64,000 bases of DNA from Bordetella sp. H567 (GTDB taxonomy: Bacteria > Pseudomonadota > Gammaproteobacteria > Burkholderiales > Burkholderiaceae_B): assembly GCF_001704295.1 (NCBI RefSeq), contig NZ_CP012334.1, positions 4,600,084-4,664,083 on the forward strand, in the 5' to 3' direction. This document shows, one piece after another, positions 35,941-45,121 of this stretch. The notes under the pieces are model-generated. The model was not told the origin of the DNA, ran no database searches, and was given only the letters and a program-made list of their open reading frames with translations. Position numbers and translations under genes: made by a program. The stretch's first letter is position 1; every line of letters starts with the position of its first letter.

Positions 35941-37017
35941 ATGAAACCCTCGATCGATACAAGACGTTCCGCCAACCCGGCCCTGGGCATTGCCGTTTTC
36001 CTGCTGATCGCCATCGCGGGACTGTTCTACGTGAAGTGGTCGCCCTACTACACCCGCGCCTGGGTCGCCGCCGATAGCCATTCCATCGGCACCTCCATCT
36101 TGATGGGCACGGCCGACAGCCCGCCGTCGCCGTCCCTGCGCGCGGCCGTGGACTATGCGCTCGCCTATGGCAAGGCCATCTGGCAGGCCATGGTACTGGG
36201 CCTGCTGCTGGGATCGGCGGTGCAGGCGCTGCTGCCGCGCCGCTGGATCGCACGCGCGCTGGGCGGCACCGGCCTGGGTAGCGTCGTGGCGGGCGGCCTG
36301 ATGTCCCTGCCCGGCATGATGTGCACCTGCTGTGCCGCGCCTGTGGTGGCCGGCCTGCGCAAATGCCAGGCGGCGCCCGGCAGCGCCGTCGCGTTCTGGC
36401 TGGGCAATTCGGTGTTGAACCCGGCCACGCTGGTTTTCATGGGTTTCGTGCTGGGCTGGCAGTGGTCGGCGTTGCGCCTGTCGCTGGGCGTCGTCATGGT
36501 GTTCGGGCTGGGCTGGCTGCTTAACCGCATGAACGCCATATCGGGGCGCACGATCGATCCGGCGCCGGTGCAGGCCCTGCAGGCGCAGGCCCAGGCCGAG
36601 GCCAGCGAAGCCGGTGTCTTCAGGCGCTGGGTCGCGATCTTCGCGCGCATGACGCTGCGCCTGGTGCCGGAATACATCGTCCTGGTGCTGCTGCTGGGCG
36701 CCGCGCGCGCCTGGCTGTTCCCGCATATCAGCGCGGACGTCGACAACCACCTGTGGTGGATCGCCGGCCTGGCGGTGGCGGGCGCGCTGTTCGTCATCCC
36801 CACCGCGGGCGAAGTGCCCATCATCCAGGCGATGCTGTCACTGGGCATGGCGGCCGGTCCCGCCGCCGCCCTGCTGATGACGCTGCCGCCCATCAGCCTG
36901 CCTTCGCTGGCGATGCTGGCCGCTTCCTTCCGGCGCGTGGAGCTGGCCACGGTATTCGCCGGCGTCGTCGCCACCGGCCTGGTGGCGGGCGGCCTGGCGA
37001 TCGCGCTGGGCTTCTAG
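35941..37017 (+). CDS. metal-permease-like membrane protein (DUF318/YraQ type)
   Basis: A 358-residue inner-membrane protein with about eight to nine helices in two related halves. The first half carries SLPGMMCTCCAAPVVAGLRK, then a helix with AVAFWLGNSVLNPATLVFMG; the second half has IPTAGEVPIIQAMLSLGM and LMTLPPISLPSLAML. This is the layout of the YraQ/ArsP-type permeases, where cysteines in the first half bind or move metal(loid)s or organoarsenicals. The exact TPFCSC motif of ArsP is absent, so another metal or thiol substrate is possible. It converges with the dipeptidase gene across 7 bp. Confidence 0.82.
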   Translation: MKPSIDTRRSANPALGIAVFLLIAIAGLFYVKWSPYYTRAWVAADSHSIGTSILMGTADSPPSPSLRAAVDYALAYGKAIWQAMVLGLLLGSAVQALLPRRWIARALGGTGLGSVVAGGLMSLPGMMCTCCAAPVVAGLRKCQAAPGSAVAFWLGNSVLNPATLVFMGFVLGWQWSALRLSLGVVMVFGLGWLLNRMNAISGRTIDPAPVQALQAQAQAEASEAGVFRRWVAIFARMTLRLVPEYIVLVLLLGAARAWLFPHISADVDNHLWWIAGLAVAGALFVIPTAGEVPIIQAMLSLGMAAGPAAALLMTLPPISLPSLAMLAASFRRVELATVFAGVVATGLVAGGLAIALGF

Positions 37018-37024
37018 CGTCCGG

Positions 37025-38476
37025 TCACGACGTCATCGTCGCGGCCCATACGCGCGCATAGTTGCCGCCCAGTATCAAGCCCGCTTCCTCTTGCGTGAAG
37101 CCTGCGTCGAGCAGGGCCCGCGCCAGCTGCGGTAGCTTGCGGTAGCTGTCCAGCGCCGACGGGCCCAGCAGCCCCAGCATGTCGGTACCCACGCCCACGT
37201 GGCGCACGCCCACGACGTCCACCATGGCGCGGATGCCGCCGGCCATCGCGGCCAGCGAGGGGTAGGTGGCGGCAAGCGGCCAGACGCCGATCACGCCGTC
37301 CGTATCCGCGATCAGGCGTGCATGCTCGGCAGAGATGGCGCGGCCATAGCGCGACGGCCGCTGGCTCAAGGCCGTATGGGACAGCACCAAGGGGCGCGTG
37401 GTCACCGCCGCGGCCCGCTTCACCAATGCCTGCGTCCCATGGGCGACGTCGACGACGATGCCAAGGCGGTTGCATAGGCGGATGACTTCCGCGCCAAAGT
37501 CCGTCAAGCCCCCATGCACGGGCGGCGCGGTCTGGATATCGCCCAATTCGTTGACGCGGTAATGCGTCAGCTGCAGATGGCGCAATGCATGCCTGCGCCA
37601 CGCGTCCTCCAGCCGGCCCGCATCGCCTTCCAGGAAATCCGCCCCTTCGGCGGCCACGATCACACCGCCGCCCGTCGCGCGGGCGGCCGCCAGCGCGGGG
37701 CCGTCCAGCACCGGGCGCAGGCCCTGTTCCGACATCAGGGCATGCAGGCGCTGGAAGGACGCCTCGCCGCGCGCGGCCATCTCGCCGGGGGCGGGCTCGC
37801 GGTAGGCAACGATGCGGCGCCGCCCCGACGCTGTCTCGACGATATGGTCGACGCTGGAATCCGTGACGATGGCCAGGCAGACCACGTCCATGCCGCCCGC
37901 GCGCATGGGTGATGCGACAGGCGAGAAAGCGCGCGGCACCGGCGCCCGGCCCAGGGTCATATGGCCCGCATGGCTGTGTATGTCGACGGTGACCTGCGCG
38001 CGCATCCAGGCCAGCGTATCGGCATCGCTCGCCGGCGCGGCGGCGCGGGCGGCATGCGGTGCCGCGCCTTGCGGATCCGATGGCGCGGCGCAGGCGGCCA
38101 GGCCGGACAAGGCACCCAGCGCCAGGAAACGCCGGCGGTTCAATCCCGCGGCTTCCCAAGGGTCCATGATCGGTGTCACGCGCGCGCCGCGTATCCGGTA
38201 TCGCCAGCCGGCGGGATCGTCGCGCAGCGGTTCCCAGTACCCTTCGACCCGCACGGGGCCGGTGCACACGGGCACGGCCGTGCCCGCGTGCACCTCCACC
38301 GCCCTATCCGCGTCCAGGCTGGCGTGGGCGCCGCAACAGGGCATGTCCTCGGTCAGGGCCAGTGTGTCGGAAGGCCGTCCGGGCAGCGGAAAGACGGGAT
38401 ACCCCGCCAGCACCACGCGCCTGCCCGAGGCGATGGCCTGGGCACCGGAATAAATCACACGCCATTGCAAGCGCAT
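37025..38476 (-). CDS. membrane dipeptidase (peptidase M19) with N-terminal extra domain and internal Tat/lipoprotein-like signal
   Basis: A 483-residue zinc dipeptidase of the renal dipeptidase family. The catalytic domain covers about 160-483: DIHSHAGH (165-172, metal His167/169), HYRVNELGD, VDVAHGT and LSHTA. A Tat-like signal with lipobox, NRRRFLALGALSGLAAC, sits at 113-129, where a mature lipoprotein would start at Cys129. In front lie ~104 in-frame residues with a small beta-rich look (GPVRVEGYWEPLRDD). Translation from 38476 is supported by AGGAG 5 bases before the ATG; the ATG at 38167 just before the signal has no ribosome site. The annotated protein may be a fusion of an upstream small gene and a secreted dipeptidase. 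It converges with the permease gene. Confidence 0.88.
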   Translation of the reverse strand: MRLQWRVIYSGAQAIASGRRVVLAGYPVFPLPGRPSDTLALTEDMPCCGAHASLDADRAVEVHAGTAVPVCTGPVRVEGYWEPLRDDPAGWRYRIRGARVTPIMDPWEAAGLNRRRFLALGALSGLAACAAPSDPQGAAPHAARAAAPASDADTLAWMRAQVTVDIHSHAGHMTLGRAPVPRAFSPVASPMRAGGMDVVCLAIVTDSSVDHIVETASGRRRIVAYREPAPGEMAARGEASFQRLHALMSEQGLRPVLDGPALAAARATGGGVIVAAEGADFLEGDAGRLEDAWRRHALRHLQLTHYRVNELGDIQTAPPVHGGLTDFGAEVIRLCNRLGIVVDVAHGTQALVKRAAAVTTRPLVLSHTALSQRPSRYGRAISAEHARLIADTDGVIGVWPLAATYPSLAAMAGGIRAMVDVVGVRHVGVGTDMLGLLGPSALDSYRKLPQLARALLDAGFTQEEAGLILGGNYARVWAATMTS

Positions 38477-38558
38477 TGAAGCTCCTGGGGACGATCACGG
38501 GATCGCCGCCATGATGCGCTTCCGGGCTGTCGATGCGCTTGCCGCGCGGCCGGATCGC

Positions 38559-39536
38559 TCACTCCACGGAGATATTGCGTTCGCGCGCTACCTGCTTCCA
38601 GGTCGCCGCATCGCGCTTTACCAGGTCCGCGAACTGCGCCACGGAAAGATCCGAGGGCACCGCGCTTTCCGCGGCGAACATCTCGCGCATGCGCGGCTCC
38701 GCGACCACGGCGCGAATCTCCGCATTGAGCTTGCGGACCATCGGCTCGGGCAAGCCCGCCGGGCCCAATACGCCCCACCACAACTGCACCGCGTAGCCCG
38801 GCACGGTATCGCCGGCCGGCGGCAGGTCGGGATAGAAAGGCGAGCGTTCGGCCGAGGTCACGGCCAGCACCCGCACGCGACCGCTCTTGAGCATGGCCGA
38901 TATCGAGGCAAAGCTGGCGACGATCATATCGACGCGTTCGGCCGCCAGGTCGTTCATGGCGGGCGACATGCCCTTGTAAGGCACATGCATGAACGAAACC
39001 TTGGCCATGCCGGCCAGGATCTCGCTGGCCATCTGGTTGATCGAGCCGATACCGGCGCTGCCGTAGCTGATCTTGCCGGGTTCCTTGCGCGCGTCGTCTA
39101 GCAGGCTGCGCAGGCTGTCGTACTTCGATCCCTTGCCGACGGTGATGGCCATGGGGCTGGACGCCAGCATCGCGACCGGGCTGAAGTCCTTCAGCACGTC
39201 GTATTGCAGCTTGGGCTGTACGGCGGCATTCGTCGTGAAGGTGGAGGAGCTGAGCATCAGCACCGAACCATCCTTCGGCGCGCGCGCCACGTAGTCGGCG
39301 CCGATGGAGCCGCCCGCGCCAGGGCGGTTCTCGACGATGACCGAATTGTGCAGGCGCGCCGAGAGCTTTTCCGCCAGCACGCGGGCAAACACATCGTTGC
39401 TGCCGCCGGGCGGGAAAGGTACGACCATGGTCATGACCTTGGGGAAAGCAGGCTCTGCCTGCGCGTGGGTCGCGACAGGGGTCGCGGCCAGCAGGCCGCA
39501 CGCCAGCACACCGGCCAGCAGCACTTCACGTTTCAT
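38559..39536 (-). CDS. Bug (TctC-like) tripartite tricarboxylate transporter binding protein
   Basis: A 325-residue periplasmic binding protein with a signal peptide of about 1-26 ending THAQA. Bug motifs VVPFPPGGSNDVFARVLAEK and VENRPGAGGSIGADYVA are present, as is HVPYKGMSPAMNDLA. It is preceded on the same strand by a class V aminotransferase gene 129 bp upstream and followed by the dipeptidase gene 82 bp downstream, so an uptake unit for an amino-acid-derived or peptide-like compound is possible (inference). There is no TctAB partner in the window. Confidence 0.94.
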   Translation of the reverse strand: MKREVLLAGVLACGLLAATPVATHAQAEPAFPKVMTMVVPFPPGGSNDVFARVLAEKLSARLHNSVIVENRPGAGGSIGADYVARAPKDGSVLMLSSSTFTTNAAVQPKLQYDVLKDFSPVAMLASSPMAITVGKGSKYDSLRSLLDDARKEPGKISYGSAGIGSINQMASEILAGMAKVSFMHVPYKGMSPAMNDLAAERVDMIVASFASISAMLKSGRVRVLAVTSAERSPFYPDLPPAGDTVPGYAVQLWWGVLGPAGLPEPMVRKLNAEIRAVVAEPRMREMFAAESAVPSDLSVAQFADLVKRDAATWKQVARERNISVE

Positions 39537-39665
39537 GGGGCGAGTCTCCGTGGGGATGCGGGCCGTCGTGGCGGCGCCGTCGGTTCATTTGCCATCGATA
39601 CTAGAGCAATACGAGCACCGACGGCAACCGTACGGCTGCCGGGCTCCTTCTCGCGTCGACAGGCC

Positions 39666-40877
39666 CTAGCGCGCCAGACGGCGGATCGCTTCGACCAGAC
39701 GGTCGATTTCAGCGTCGGTGGTCAGATAGCTGACCGAGGCGCGCGCGATATCCGCCAGCCCGCGCGCGCGCATGTCCAGCGGCGTATACGCGGGCCCGTT
39801 GCTGCTGATCGAAATCCCCTGCTCCGCCAGCATGCGCAGCACGGCGCTGCCCGCGTTCCCCGCGACCGCGAACGACACCAGCCCGGAGCGTTCGCGCCCC
39901 TGGTCCAGTACATCCACGCCCGGCACATCGGCCAGCAGCGCGCGCAAGGCCCGCGCGTTGCGGTCTATCCGCGCGCGCACGTTGTCGATGCCGATATCCA
40001 GCGCTTCGCGCAGCGCGTTGGCCAATCCGCACCGCAGCGCATATGACCGTTCGGAAGGCTCGAAGCGGGCGGCGTCGGTCCGCATCGCGGGCAAACCGTC
40101 GTCGTCCAGCGGCGCGGAATGGGTATCCACCCACGCCGGCGTCAGGCGCGGCAGGAAATCCTGGCGGATATACAGCAACCCGGTTTCGCGCGGACCGCGC
40201 AAGGCCTTGCGGCCCACTCCCGTCAACACGTCGCAGCCGACCTCGCGGACGTCGATGGGCAATTGCCCCACCGCCTGCGCGGCATCGACGAAATAGGGAA
40301 TGCCATGCCGGCGTGCCACGGCGCCGATGGCGGCGGCCGGATTGATCAGGCCGCCATTCGCCGGCAGCCACGTCACGGAAATCAGCCGCACGCGCTCGTC
40401 GATCATGGCGTCGAGCGCGGCCGGGTCCGCCATGCCGCTGTCATCGCAGGGAATGGCTTCGATGCGCGCGCCGGCGCGTACGGCCGCGATGTGCATCGCC
40501 GCGATGTTGCCGCCCCATTCCTGGCGCGCCACCAGGATGCGGTCGCCGGCTTTCCAATTTCCCAATGCGGCGAACGTGCTGCCCCAGCCGCTCGAATTGC
40601 CCGTGGTCAGCGCGATTTCCGCCGGCTGTGCGTTCAGCAGCACGGCGGCCAGGATGCGGGCTTGTTCGGCCTGGTCGCGCGCCGCCACGCCCGCTTCGAT
40701 CGGGCCCATCTCCGCCTCGCGCCACAATTGCCGGCGCATCGCTTCCAGCGTGTCCATCGATGACAGCGACGCCCCCGCGTGGTTGAAGTGGACCGTGGTA
40801 CGCACGCCGGGTGTGCGGGCACGCAACGATTCGATGGCCGCGTCGGTCAATGGCGCGGGATGGGAAGAGGCATTCAT
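39666..40877 (-). CDS. class V aminotransferase-fold PLP enzyme
   Basis: A 403-residue PLP-dependent enzyme. Lys224 in GVGRKALRGP is the expected Schiff-base lysine, Asp198 in FVDAAQAVG pairs with the pyridine nitrogen, and TTGNSSGWGS (91-100) fits the phosphate-cup region. Members include cysteine desulfurases, isopenicillin-N epimerases, C-S lyases (EgtE) and serine:pyruvate aminotransferases; the residues near the active site do not let me choose. ATG 40877 follows GGAGCC; the frame extending to 40913 has no ribosome site. It is downstream of the unknown 417-residue protein gene and upstream of a Bug gene. Confidence 0.9.
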   Translation of the reverse strand: MNASSHPAPLTDAAIESLRARTPGVRTTVHFNHAGASLSSMDTLEAMRRQLWREAEMGPIEAGVAARDQAEQARILAAVLLNAQPAEIALTTGNSSGWGSTFAALGNWKAGDRILVARQEWGGNIAAMHIAAVRAGARIEAIPCDDSGMADPAALDAMIDERVRLISVTWLPANGGLINPAAAIGAVARRHGIPYFVDAAQAVGQLPIDVREVGCDVLTGVGRKALRGPRETGLLYIRQDFLPRLTPAWVDTHSAPLDDDGLPAMRTDAARFEPSERSYALRCGLANALREALDIGIDNVRARIDRNARALRALLADVPGVDVLDQGRERSGLVSFAVAGNAGSAVLRMLAEQGISISSNGPAYTPLDMRARGLADIARASVSYLTTDAEIDRLVEAIRRLAR

Positions 40878-40924
40878 GAAGGCTCCATACCGGGAACGCC
40901 GCGTACGCGGCAAGGGTTCTCATC

Positions 40925-42178
40925 CTAGTTGATCGGAAACTGTCCCTGCAGGTAGTCATCCTGCCATTTGACGTACTCCTCCACCGCCTCGATGCCGCCG
41001 ATCGCCTCGAACGCCTGCCGGACAGCCTCGGTAGGCCGCCAGATCGGGGAGGCGTCGCGAGGCGACGTGACGTCGATGCCTTCCATGAAAGGCAGGGGCG
41101 ATACCCAGCGATAGAACGGCAAGCCCAGTTCGGTAAGGATACGCTGGGACAGCGCATCCACGGCGCCTCGCTCGCCGGCGCCCAGCGCCGCGATGCGTTC
41201 CGGCCGGACCAGGCCGTCGGCGCCCAGCCATGCCGTGATGTCGAGCCGGTTCGCGTCGGTCAGGGCTGCCACCATCGCACGCACGGAATGGCACATCGGG
41301 GTCATCGGCATCAGAAAGCCCGCCTTGAACAGGTAGAACTCGTTGCCCACCGGCCGAGGGTCGCGCAGCGGAAGGCTGATCGAGCGGCTTTTCCGGTCCA
41401 CGCCCAGGCTCGGATAGAACGCCATGCCATCGCGATCCATGTGCGGCGAGCGCAGCGAGACGACCCACCGCCCGGGCGCGCCCGACAAAGGCAGGTTGCC
41501 CCGGTCGGCGGCCTGCTGGACCAGCGTGCGGAACGTGGGCGAGCCGTCCAGGATGGACAGGAAGCGTGCCAGGGCTTCCTTGTCCGACTTCTGCAGGGCG
41601 AGCACCGCCTGCCCCTGGTTGGATGTCCCCGCCAGATCGAGCGTGTATCCATCGAAATACTGCAAGGAAGAGAAATCGCCGCCGCGCGGCAGGGCGCGCG
41701 CCTGGGCATCGGAGAGCACCAGGTTGGTATCCCACACCGTTTGCGTTTCCGATATGTTGCCGATCGGCGCGCGCGCCACGCCATTCAAGTCGACATACGG
41801 CGTCCGTCCCATGCGCAGCGGGTGCGGAACCACGCCGACATACGGGAAGACCCCCGGCTGCGCCGCGCACAGGACGCGAAAGGCGTCCACGACGCTGATG
41901 TTGGTGTCCGGCGCCGCCATCGCGGTTGACGCGGACGTCGACGCACCCGCCGCCCCTTGCACCACGGTGCCCTGCCCCGCGTCCAGCGCGCGCCTCTCCT
42001 CGGACGGTTTGACCCCCAGCAGTTGCGCCACCTGCGGCACGTTGCACCAGATGGGCGGAAGATCCACCCGTGCCGTGCCGGGCTTGAAGTAGAAGCCCGG
42101 ACGCGCGGCCGCGAGCGACGGCGGCAGTGCCGGGAAGAGACCTGATGTACCGAGCGGGGTGGCAGAATTGGGTTTCAT
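40925..42178 (-). CDS. unrecognised 417-residue protein
   Basis: I do not recognise this protein. It has no signal peptide and no membrane helix, and opens with a Ser/Pro/Ala-rich stretch (MKPNSATPLGTSGLFPALPP). A low-complexity Ala/Ser/Thr patch lies at about 70-88. The rest looks globular, with notable segments SETQTVWDTNLVLSD, LRSPHMDRDGMAFYPSLGVD and MPMTPMCHSVRAMVAAL, and it ends in EYVKWQDDYLQGQFPIN. No catalytic motif of a known family is evident. The start at 42178 is supported by TGGAGG with 7-base spacing, and codon use matches its neighbours, so this is a real gene. It heads a minus-strand run with the aminotransferase (47 bp downstream) and Bug genes. A secreted effector or a novel enzyme are both open. 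Confidence 0.75.
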   Translation of the reverse strand: MKPNSATPLGTSGLFPALPPSLAAARPGFYFKPGTARVDLPPIWCNVPQVAQLLGVKPSEERRALDAGQGTVVQGAAGASTSASTAMAAPDTNISVVDAFRVLCAAQPGVFPYVGVVPHPLRMGRTPYVDLNGVARAPIGNISETQTVWDTNLVLSDAQARALPRGGDFSSLQYFDGYTLDLAGTSNQGQAVLALQKSDKEALARFLSILDGSPTFRTLVQQAADRGNLPLSGAPGRWVVSLRSPHMDRDGMAFYPSLGVDRKSRSISLPLRDPRPVGNEFYLFKAGFLMPMTPMCHSVRAMVAALTDANRLDITAWLGADGLVRPERIAALGAGERGAVDALSQRILTELGLPFYRWVSPLPFMEGIDVTSPRDASPIWRPTEAVRQAFEAIGGIEAVEEYVKWQDDYLQGQFPIN

Positions 42179-42435
42179 GAGGCGCCTCCAAGGTTCGCGG
42201 TGCAAGGCGCGGTGGACATGCGCCCTGTCGACTATCGAGGCGCTTACGTACGCGTTCGCGGGCAACGGTTCCTGCGGCCCGCCGGCATGTGGCCGCATCG
42301 CTGCTCATCCGGAAATTTCCGCGCCGGTTTTGCTTGCCTGTCGATTTCCCGCCGCGCCGATCGTCGTGTACACAGGGACACCCCGGTTGCGGCGACCGCG
42401 CCGGGTGGCTCTTACCCAACCAGGAGGGATCGCTC

Positions 42436-42789
42436 ATGACTTACGTAGACGGATTCGTGGCCGCCGTACCCATCGAGAACCGCGAGGCCTATATCAGGCA
42501 CGCGCGGATCGCCGCCGAGGTCTTCAAGCAAAACGGCGCGCTCAGCGTGGTGGAATGCTGGGAAGACCAGGTGCCCGACGGCAAGGTCACCTCGTTCCCG
42601 ATGGCGGTAAAGCGCAAGGAGGGCGAAGCCATCATCTTTGCCTGGATTACCTGGCCATCCCGCGAAGCGGAACAACAAGGCATGAAGGCGGCCATGGAAG
42701 ACCCCCGCCTGCACCCGGGCCAGAACCCCATGCCTTTCGACGGACAACGCATGATCTACGGCGGTTTCACCACCGTCCTGGATGTCTGA
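42436..42789 (+). CDS. DUF1428 family protein
   Basis: A 117-residue small cytoplasmic protein of the DUF1428 (dimeric alpha/beta barrel) family. It shows MTYVDGFVAAVPIENREAYI, the middle WEDQVPDGKVTSFPMAVK and the closing PMPFDGQRMIYGGF. The function is unknown; the fold is that of small ferredoxin-like dimers such as monooxygenases. The ATG at 42436 follows AGGAGGG, a near-perfect ribosome site that suggests strong translation. It is divergent from the unrecognised 417-residue protein gene and precedes the M20 peptidase gene. Confidence 0.92.
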   Translation: MTYVDGFVAAVPIENREAYIRHARIAAEVFKQNGALSVVECWEDQVPDGKVTSFPMAVKRKEGEAIIFAWITWPSREAEQQGMKAAMEDPRLHPGQNPMPFDGQRMIYGGFTTVLDV

Positions 42790-42969
42790 CGGCGGACCTG
42801 CCTGTCCGGCGCCTGGGGCGGATGTCCGGCGGCGGTTTGCCGCCGGCCCCTGCCGCGGGCGATTGCCTTGCGGGCGGCGGTACCGCGTCCGGCATGCAGG
42901 TTTACGTCTATCGCGCGCCGCGCGCGGCTCTGGTATACAGGCACTTTCCCAGGACACCAGGGGACGCCC

Positions 42970-44367
42970 ATGACCCGTGCCGCAGCGATCGCCCATGCCG
43001 ATGCGTATTTCACCTCCGGCGGATTCCGCGACCGGCTGGCCCGCCGTATCGCCATGCCGACCGAAAGCCAGAACCCGGACCGGGCCGCCGACCTGGCGGC
43101 CTATCTGCGCGCCGAGCTGCAGCCCGCTTTCGAATCCATGGGCTTTGCCTGCCGCACGCTGACGCATCCCAAGGCGCGCGCGCCCTTCCTCTATGCGGAA
43201 AGAATCGAGGATCCCGCGCTGCCCACGGTGCTTGGCTATGGCCATGGCGACGTCATCCGCGGCCTGGACGCCGAATGGCGCGAAGGCCTGTCGCCCTGGG
43301 CGCTGACCGAATCGCAGGGCCGCTGGTACGGCCGCGGCATCGCCGATAACAAGGGCCAGCACACCGTCAATATGGAGGCCCTGCGCAGCGTGCTGGAGAC
43401 ACGGGGCAAGCTGGGCTTCAATGCCAAGTACCTGGTCGAGATGGGTGAGGAAACCGGTTCGCCGGGACTGCGCGAGGTGTGCGAGGCCAACCGCGAGCTC
43501 TTCGCCGCCGATCTGCTGATCGCCTCCGACGGCCCGCGGCTGCGCGCGGAGCGCCCCACCGTCTTCCTGGGTGCGCGCGGCGGCCTGAATTTCGACATGA
43601 CCATCGAGGCGCGCGAAGGCGGGCATCATTCCGGAAACTGGGGCGGCCTGCTCTCCAACCCCGGCATCCAGCTGGCGCATGCGATCGCCAGCATCGTGTC
43701 GCCCACCGGCCAGATCCGCATCCCCGCATGGGTGCCCAAGGAACTGCCCGCGTCCGTGCGGCGGGTGTTGGCCGATTGCGAAGTGGACGGCGGCGCCGAC
43801 GGTCCGCGCATCGATCCGGATTGGGGCGAACCGGGGCTGACGCCGGCCGAACAGGTCTACGGGTGGTGTTCTTTCGAAGTGCTGGCCTTCAAGACCGGCA
43901 ACCCCGAGACGCCGGTCAACGCCATCCCGCCGCGCGCCTGGGCGCGCTGCCAGCTGCGCTTCGTGGTCGGGGTCGATACCGACGATCTACTGCCCGCGCT
44001 GCGGCGGCACCTGGACCGGCATGGCTTCCCCATGGTCCAGCTGACGCTGACGCGCGAAACCATGTTCAAGGCGACGCGCCTGGATCCCGACGATCCCTGG
44101 GTGCAATGGGCCGTGGCATCGCTGGAAACCACCAGCGGCAAAAAGCCCGCCATCCTGCCCAACCTGGGCGGCTCGCTGCCCAACGACATCTTCACGGAAG
44201 TCCTGGGCCTGCGGACTATCTGGGTGCCGCACTCCTACCCATCGTGCTCGCAGCACGCGCCCAACGAACATCTGCCGCCCGAGCTGTTGCGCGAAGGATT
44301 GACGCTGATGGCGGGCTTGTACTGGGATCTCGGATCCGGGCAGGTACTGGCCGTGCGGCGCGGGTAA
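42970..44367 (+). CDS. M20-family metallopeptidase
   Basis: A 465-residue zinc hydrolase of the M20 (dipeptidase/deacylase) family, cytoplasmic. Metal and catalytic residues are visible: His92 and Asp94 in GYGHGD, Asp126 in GRGIADNKGQ, Glu160-Glu161 in EMGEETGS, and the late His in SQHAPNEHLP. The middle dimerisation lid is present (GARGGLNFDMTIEAREGGHH region). It probably cleaves N-acyl or dipeptide bonds. ATG 42970 follows AGGGGAC. Downstream is a YheO-type regulator on the opposite strand. Confidence 0.93.
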   Translation: MTRAAAIAHADAYFTSGGFRDRLARRIAMPTESQNPDRAADLAAYLRAELQPAFESMGFACRTLTHPKARAPFLYAERIEDPALPTVLGYGHGDVIRGLDAEWREGLSPWALTESQGRWYGRGIADNKGQHTVNMEALRSVLETRGKLGFNAKYLVEMGEETGSPGLREVCEANRELFAADLLIASDGPRLRAERPTVFLGARGGLNFDMTIEAREGGHHSGNWGGLLSNPGIQLAHAIASIVSPTGQIRIPAWVPKELPASVRRVLADCEVDGGADGPRIDPDWGEPGLTPAEQVYGWCSFEVLAFKTGNPETPVNAIPPRAWARCQLRFVVGVDTDDLLPALRRHLDRHGFPMVQLTLTRETMFKATRLDPDDPWVQWAVASLETTSGKKPAILPNLGGSLPNDIFTEVLGLRTIWVPHSYPSCSQHAPNEHLPPELLREGLTLMAGLYWDLGSGQVLAVRRG

Positions 44368-44386
44368 TACGCCAGGCCGCGGGACG

Positions 44387-45034
44387 CTACACAGGCTGCG
44401 CCGCCTTCAGCCGCGCGAGTTCCGCGTACACGGTGGCGCGGCTGATGCCCAGCACGCCGGCCACATAGGCCGCTGCCCGCTTGCCCTCGAACGCGCCGGT
44501 CCGATGCAGGTCTTCGATCAAACCGCGGCGCTGCTCGCGGTCCAGCCGCGTCAGGGTGGTGCCGCGCTCGGCCGCCCACGCGGCGACGTAGCGGTTGATG
44601 CGCTCGTGCCAATCGTTGCGAAACAGATCGTCCGGCCGGGGGCCGCGGTCGCCGGTCTGCAGGAATCCATCCAGCATGCGGCGCACCATATCGAATTCCG
44701 TCACGTCGGCATTCACGCACAGCAGCCCGATCGGCCTGTCCCCATCGTCGCGCAACACCGCGGTGACCGACTTGATGCGGCGTCCGTCCCAATTGATCTT
44801 TTCGTACGGACCGATCACCGACGCATCGGGCGCGAAATCCACGTCCTGCAAATCCGACGGATCGCCCACCTCGCGCGGTGAAAACGGATGCGCCACGTGG
44901 ACGACGCGGTCGGTCCGGATATCGTGCACCACCGCTTCCACGAAAGGACTGAACAGCGCGGCCAGCGCGTCCGCCACGGCGTAGTACGGCCGCAGCCGCC
45001 GCGTGGATGTAGATCCCTTTCCCGACGCCGCCAT
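44387..45034 (-). CDS. YheO/DauR-type transcriptional regulator
   Basis: A 215-residue regulator. The YheO PAS-like sensor domain covers about 15-120 (ALFSPFVEAVVHDIRTDRVV, INWDGRRIKSVTAVLRDD, PIGLLCVNADVTEFD). A C-terminal HTH_22 covers about 160-215 (FEGKRAAAYVAGVLGISRAT, VYAELARLK). DauR, a member, represses D-arginine catabolism, so amino-acid sensing is a plausible role. The start at 45034 is set by AGGAG; a longer frame to 45049 is possible. It is divergent from the threonine-dehydratase-like gene, its likely target, across about 87 bp. Confidence 0.92.
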   Translation of the reverse strand: MAASGKGSTSTRRLRPYYAVADALAALFSPFVEAVVHDIRTDRVVHVAHPFSPREVGDPSDLQDVDFAPDASVIGPYEKINWDGRRIKSVTAVLRDDGDRPIGLLCVNADVTEFDMVRRMLDGFLQTGDRGPRPDDLFRNDWHERINRYVAAWAAERGTTLTRLDREQRRGLIEDLHRTGAFEGKRAAAYVAGVLGISRATVYAELARLKAAQPV

Positions 45035-45121
45035 GCGCGCTCCTGACAATAATTCCAGATTGGATTTTATCGTCTAATATAACGCGACCTCACCACCGCC
45101 GCCCGCCGCGCAGGAGTCCCC

